This document shows positions 5,720-6,181 of a DNA stretch of 6,181 bases, piece by piece. This stretch comes from Comamonadaceae bacterium (GTDB taxonomy: Bacteria > Pseudomonadota > Gammaproteobacteria > Burkholderiales > Burkholderiaceae_C): positions 1 through 6,181 of the forward strand of contig CANGOY010000123.1 of the NCBI GenBank assembly GCA_947455585.1, given 5' to 3'. The notes below the pieces were generated by a model that searched no databases, had not been told where the DNA came from, and saw nothing but the letters and a program-made list of their open reading frames with translations. Position 1 is the first letter of the stretch. Each line of letters opens with the position of its first letter. Both the position numbers and the translations under genes were made by a program.

Positions 5720-6078
5720 TAGTAATTGGTCGGTTGCCAAGGCACTTGGCAGCTGGGCACATTTGGGTAGAACTGCTGCGAGGTGGGGCAGAAATACGCC
5801 ACACGGCTAGGCGGCGCATATTGCTGTTGCACCACCACTTGCTGTGGCATGGCATAGCTGGGTGTGCTGGCCGCGTAAATGGCACCGCCCACGATAGCAG
5901 CACCCAACACAGGCGCCACCCAGTTATTGCCCCAACCGCCACGGTAACCATAACCGCCACCGTGATGACCGCCATAACCACCGTATCCACCACCGCCATG
6001 GCCAAAGCCATGAGCTTGTGCTGGCACGGCCAACACGGCAGACAACAAACAAGCTAAGAGAATGGATACGCATTTCAT
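5719..6078 (-). CDS. Small exported glycine-rich protein of unknown function
   Basis: I do not recognise a named gene. The 119-residue product starts with a clear Sec signal peptide (MKCVSILLACLLSAVLAVPAQA, cleavage after A22). A Gly/His/Tyr-rich stretch (about 23-50, GGY and GGH repeats) follows, then a hydrophobic Ala/Gly segment (53-71, VAPVLGAAIVGGAIYAAS) that may form a glycine-zipper-like helix, then a Gln/Val linker (79-87). The C-terminus, YFCPTSQQFYPNVPSC with W114, has two cysteines (C97, C110) that could form a disulfide in the periplasm. This Cys-Pro...FYP...Cys...Trp ending recurs in small exported proteins of Proteobacteria, as far as I recall. It is probably periplasmic or outer-membrane associated. 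The ATG at 6076-6078 gives the signal peptide directly; a weak GTGAG lies 6 bases upstream. The biased composition is typical of its class rather than a sign of transfer. The stop codon touches the bidirectional terminator. Confidence 0.82.
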   Translation of the reverse strand: MKCVSILLACLLSAVLAVPAQAHGFGHGGGGYGGYGGHHGGGYGYRGGWGNNWVAPVLGAAIVGGAIYAASTPSYAMPQQVVVQQQYAPPSRVAYFCPTSQQFYPNVPSCQVPWQPTNY

Positions 6079-6143
6079 AGAAAACTCACTTTGTTAAAAG
6101 GTAGCTCTACAACGCGCGCGCCGCGCAAACGGATGACAGGTTT
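6079..6143 (-). promoter_or_regulatory. Leader and upstream region of the glycine-rich gene, promoter not resolved
   Basis: This short stretch should carry the promoter of the glycine-rich gene unless that gene is co-transcribed with whatever lies to the right. It contains the inverted pair GTAG/CTAC at 6101-6110 and a G+C-only block at 6113-6126. I found no -35/-10 pair that I would defend. Confidence 0.3.
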
Positions 6144-6152
6144 TTAAAAACC
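6139..6152. repeat. 14-bp perfect palindrome GGTTTTTAAAAACC
   Basis: The sequence reads identically on both strands. It overlaps the TAA of the possible edge gene (6144-6146). It could be an operator for the glycine-rich gene, or chance in an A/T-rich stretch. No function can be assigned. Confidence 0.4.
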
Positions 6153-6181
6153 CAAGGCAGCGGCAAACAAACCCACCACGC
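6144..6181 (-). CDS. Possible C-terminal tail of an unidentified gene (window edge)
   Basis: One minus-strand frame entering from the right edge reads VVGLFAAALGF and then TAA. This is a hydrophobic, membrane-protein-like ending. The other two minus-strand frames are also open through this stretch but run on into the leader of the glycine-rich gene with less natural composition. Eleven codons are too few for identification, so this is a weak call based only on amino-acid character. Confidence 0.25.
   Translation of the reverse strand, partial: VVGLFAAALGF

Noticed and set aside
6113..6126. Alternating CG block as a Z-DNA or regulatory element
   Set aside because: It is only 14 bases and interrupted by CC; such runs are common in GC-rich genomes and nothing else supports a role.

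Overview
The window looks like ordinary chromosomal DNA from a betaproteobacterium, most likely Burkholderiales and plausibly Comamonadaceae. Three things suggest this: a phasin very close in pattern to Cupriavidus-type PhaP, a class 2 dihydroorotate dehydrogenase divergent from rpiA, and moderately GC-rich DNA with frequent TTG leucine codons. The placement is inferred from remembered protein patterns, not from a search. I see no tRNA, rRNA, insertion sequence, CRISPR array or phage gene.

Left part (1-2150). The first 157 codons of rpiA (ribose-5-phosphate isomerase A, minus strand) run off the left edge. A 41-bp divergent gap separates rpiA from pyrD (plus strand, pyrimidine synthesis). pyrD meets a minus-strand NlpC/P60 lipoprotein gene, a probable cell-wall endopeptidase, tail to tail with only 2 bp between the stop codons.

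Middle (2097-3400). All genes here are on the minus strand. phaP encodes a polyhydroxyalkanoate granule phasin. Its control region is unusually readable: a strong-looking promoter, a near-palindromic PhaR-type operator over the predicted transcription start, a good ribosome binding site, and a terminator with a UUCG tetraloop. The terminator ends only about 20 bases before the NlpC/P60 start codon. Upstream of phaP is a secreted phospholipase D/Nuc-family nuclease gene broken by an apparent one-base deletion. Its catalytic HKD motif is intact but lies in the other frame.

Right part (3494-6181). A plus-strand major-facilitator transporter (TTG start) is followed after 10 bp by a DnaQ-like 3'-5' exonuclease with an extra C-terminal domain, probably as one transcription unit. 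A 15-bp hairpin with T-runs on both sides ends this unit and also the convergent gene for a small secreted glycine-rich protein. The last 38 bases may be the tail of another minus-strand gene.

The genes cover central carbon metabolism, pyrimidine synthesis, cell-wall remodelling, carbon storage, transport and nucleic-acid processing. Nothing links them into a single new system. The best leads are the frameshifted nuclease, the phaP operator architecture, the exonuclease C-terminal domain and the glycine-rich exported protein.
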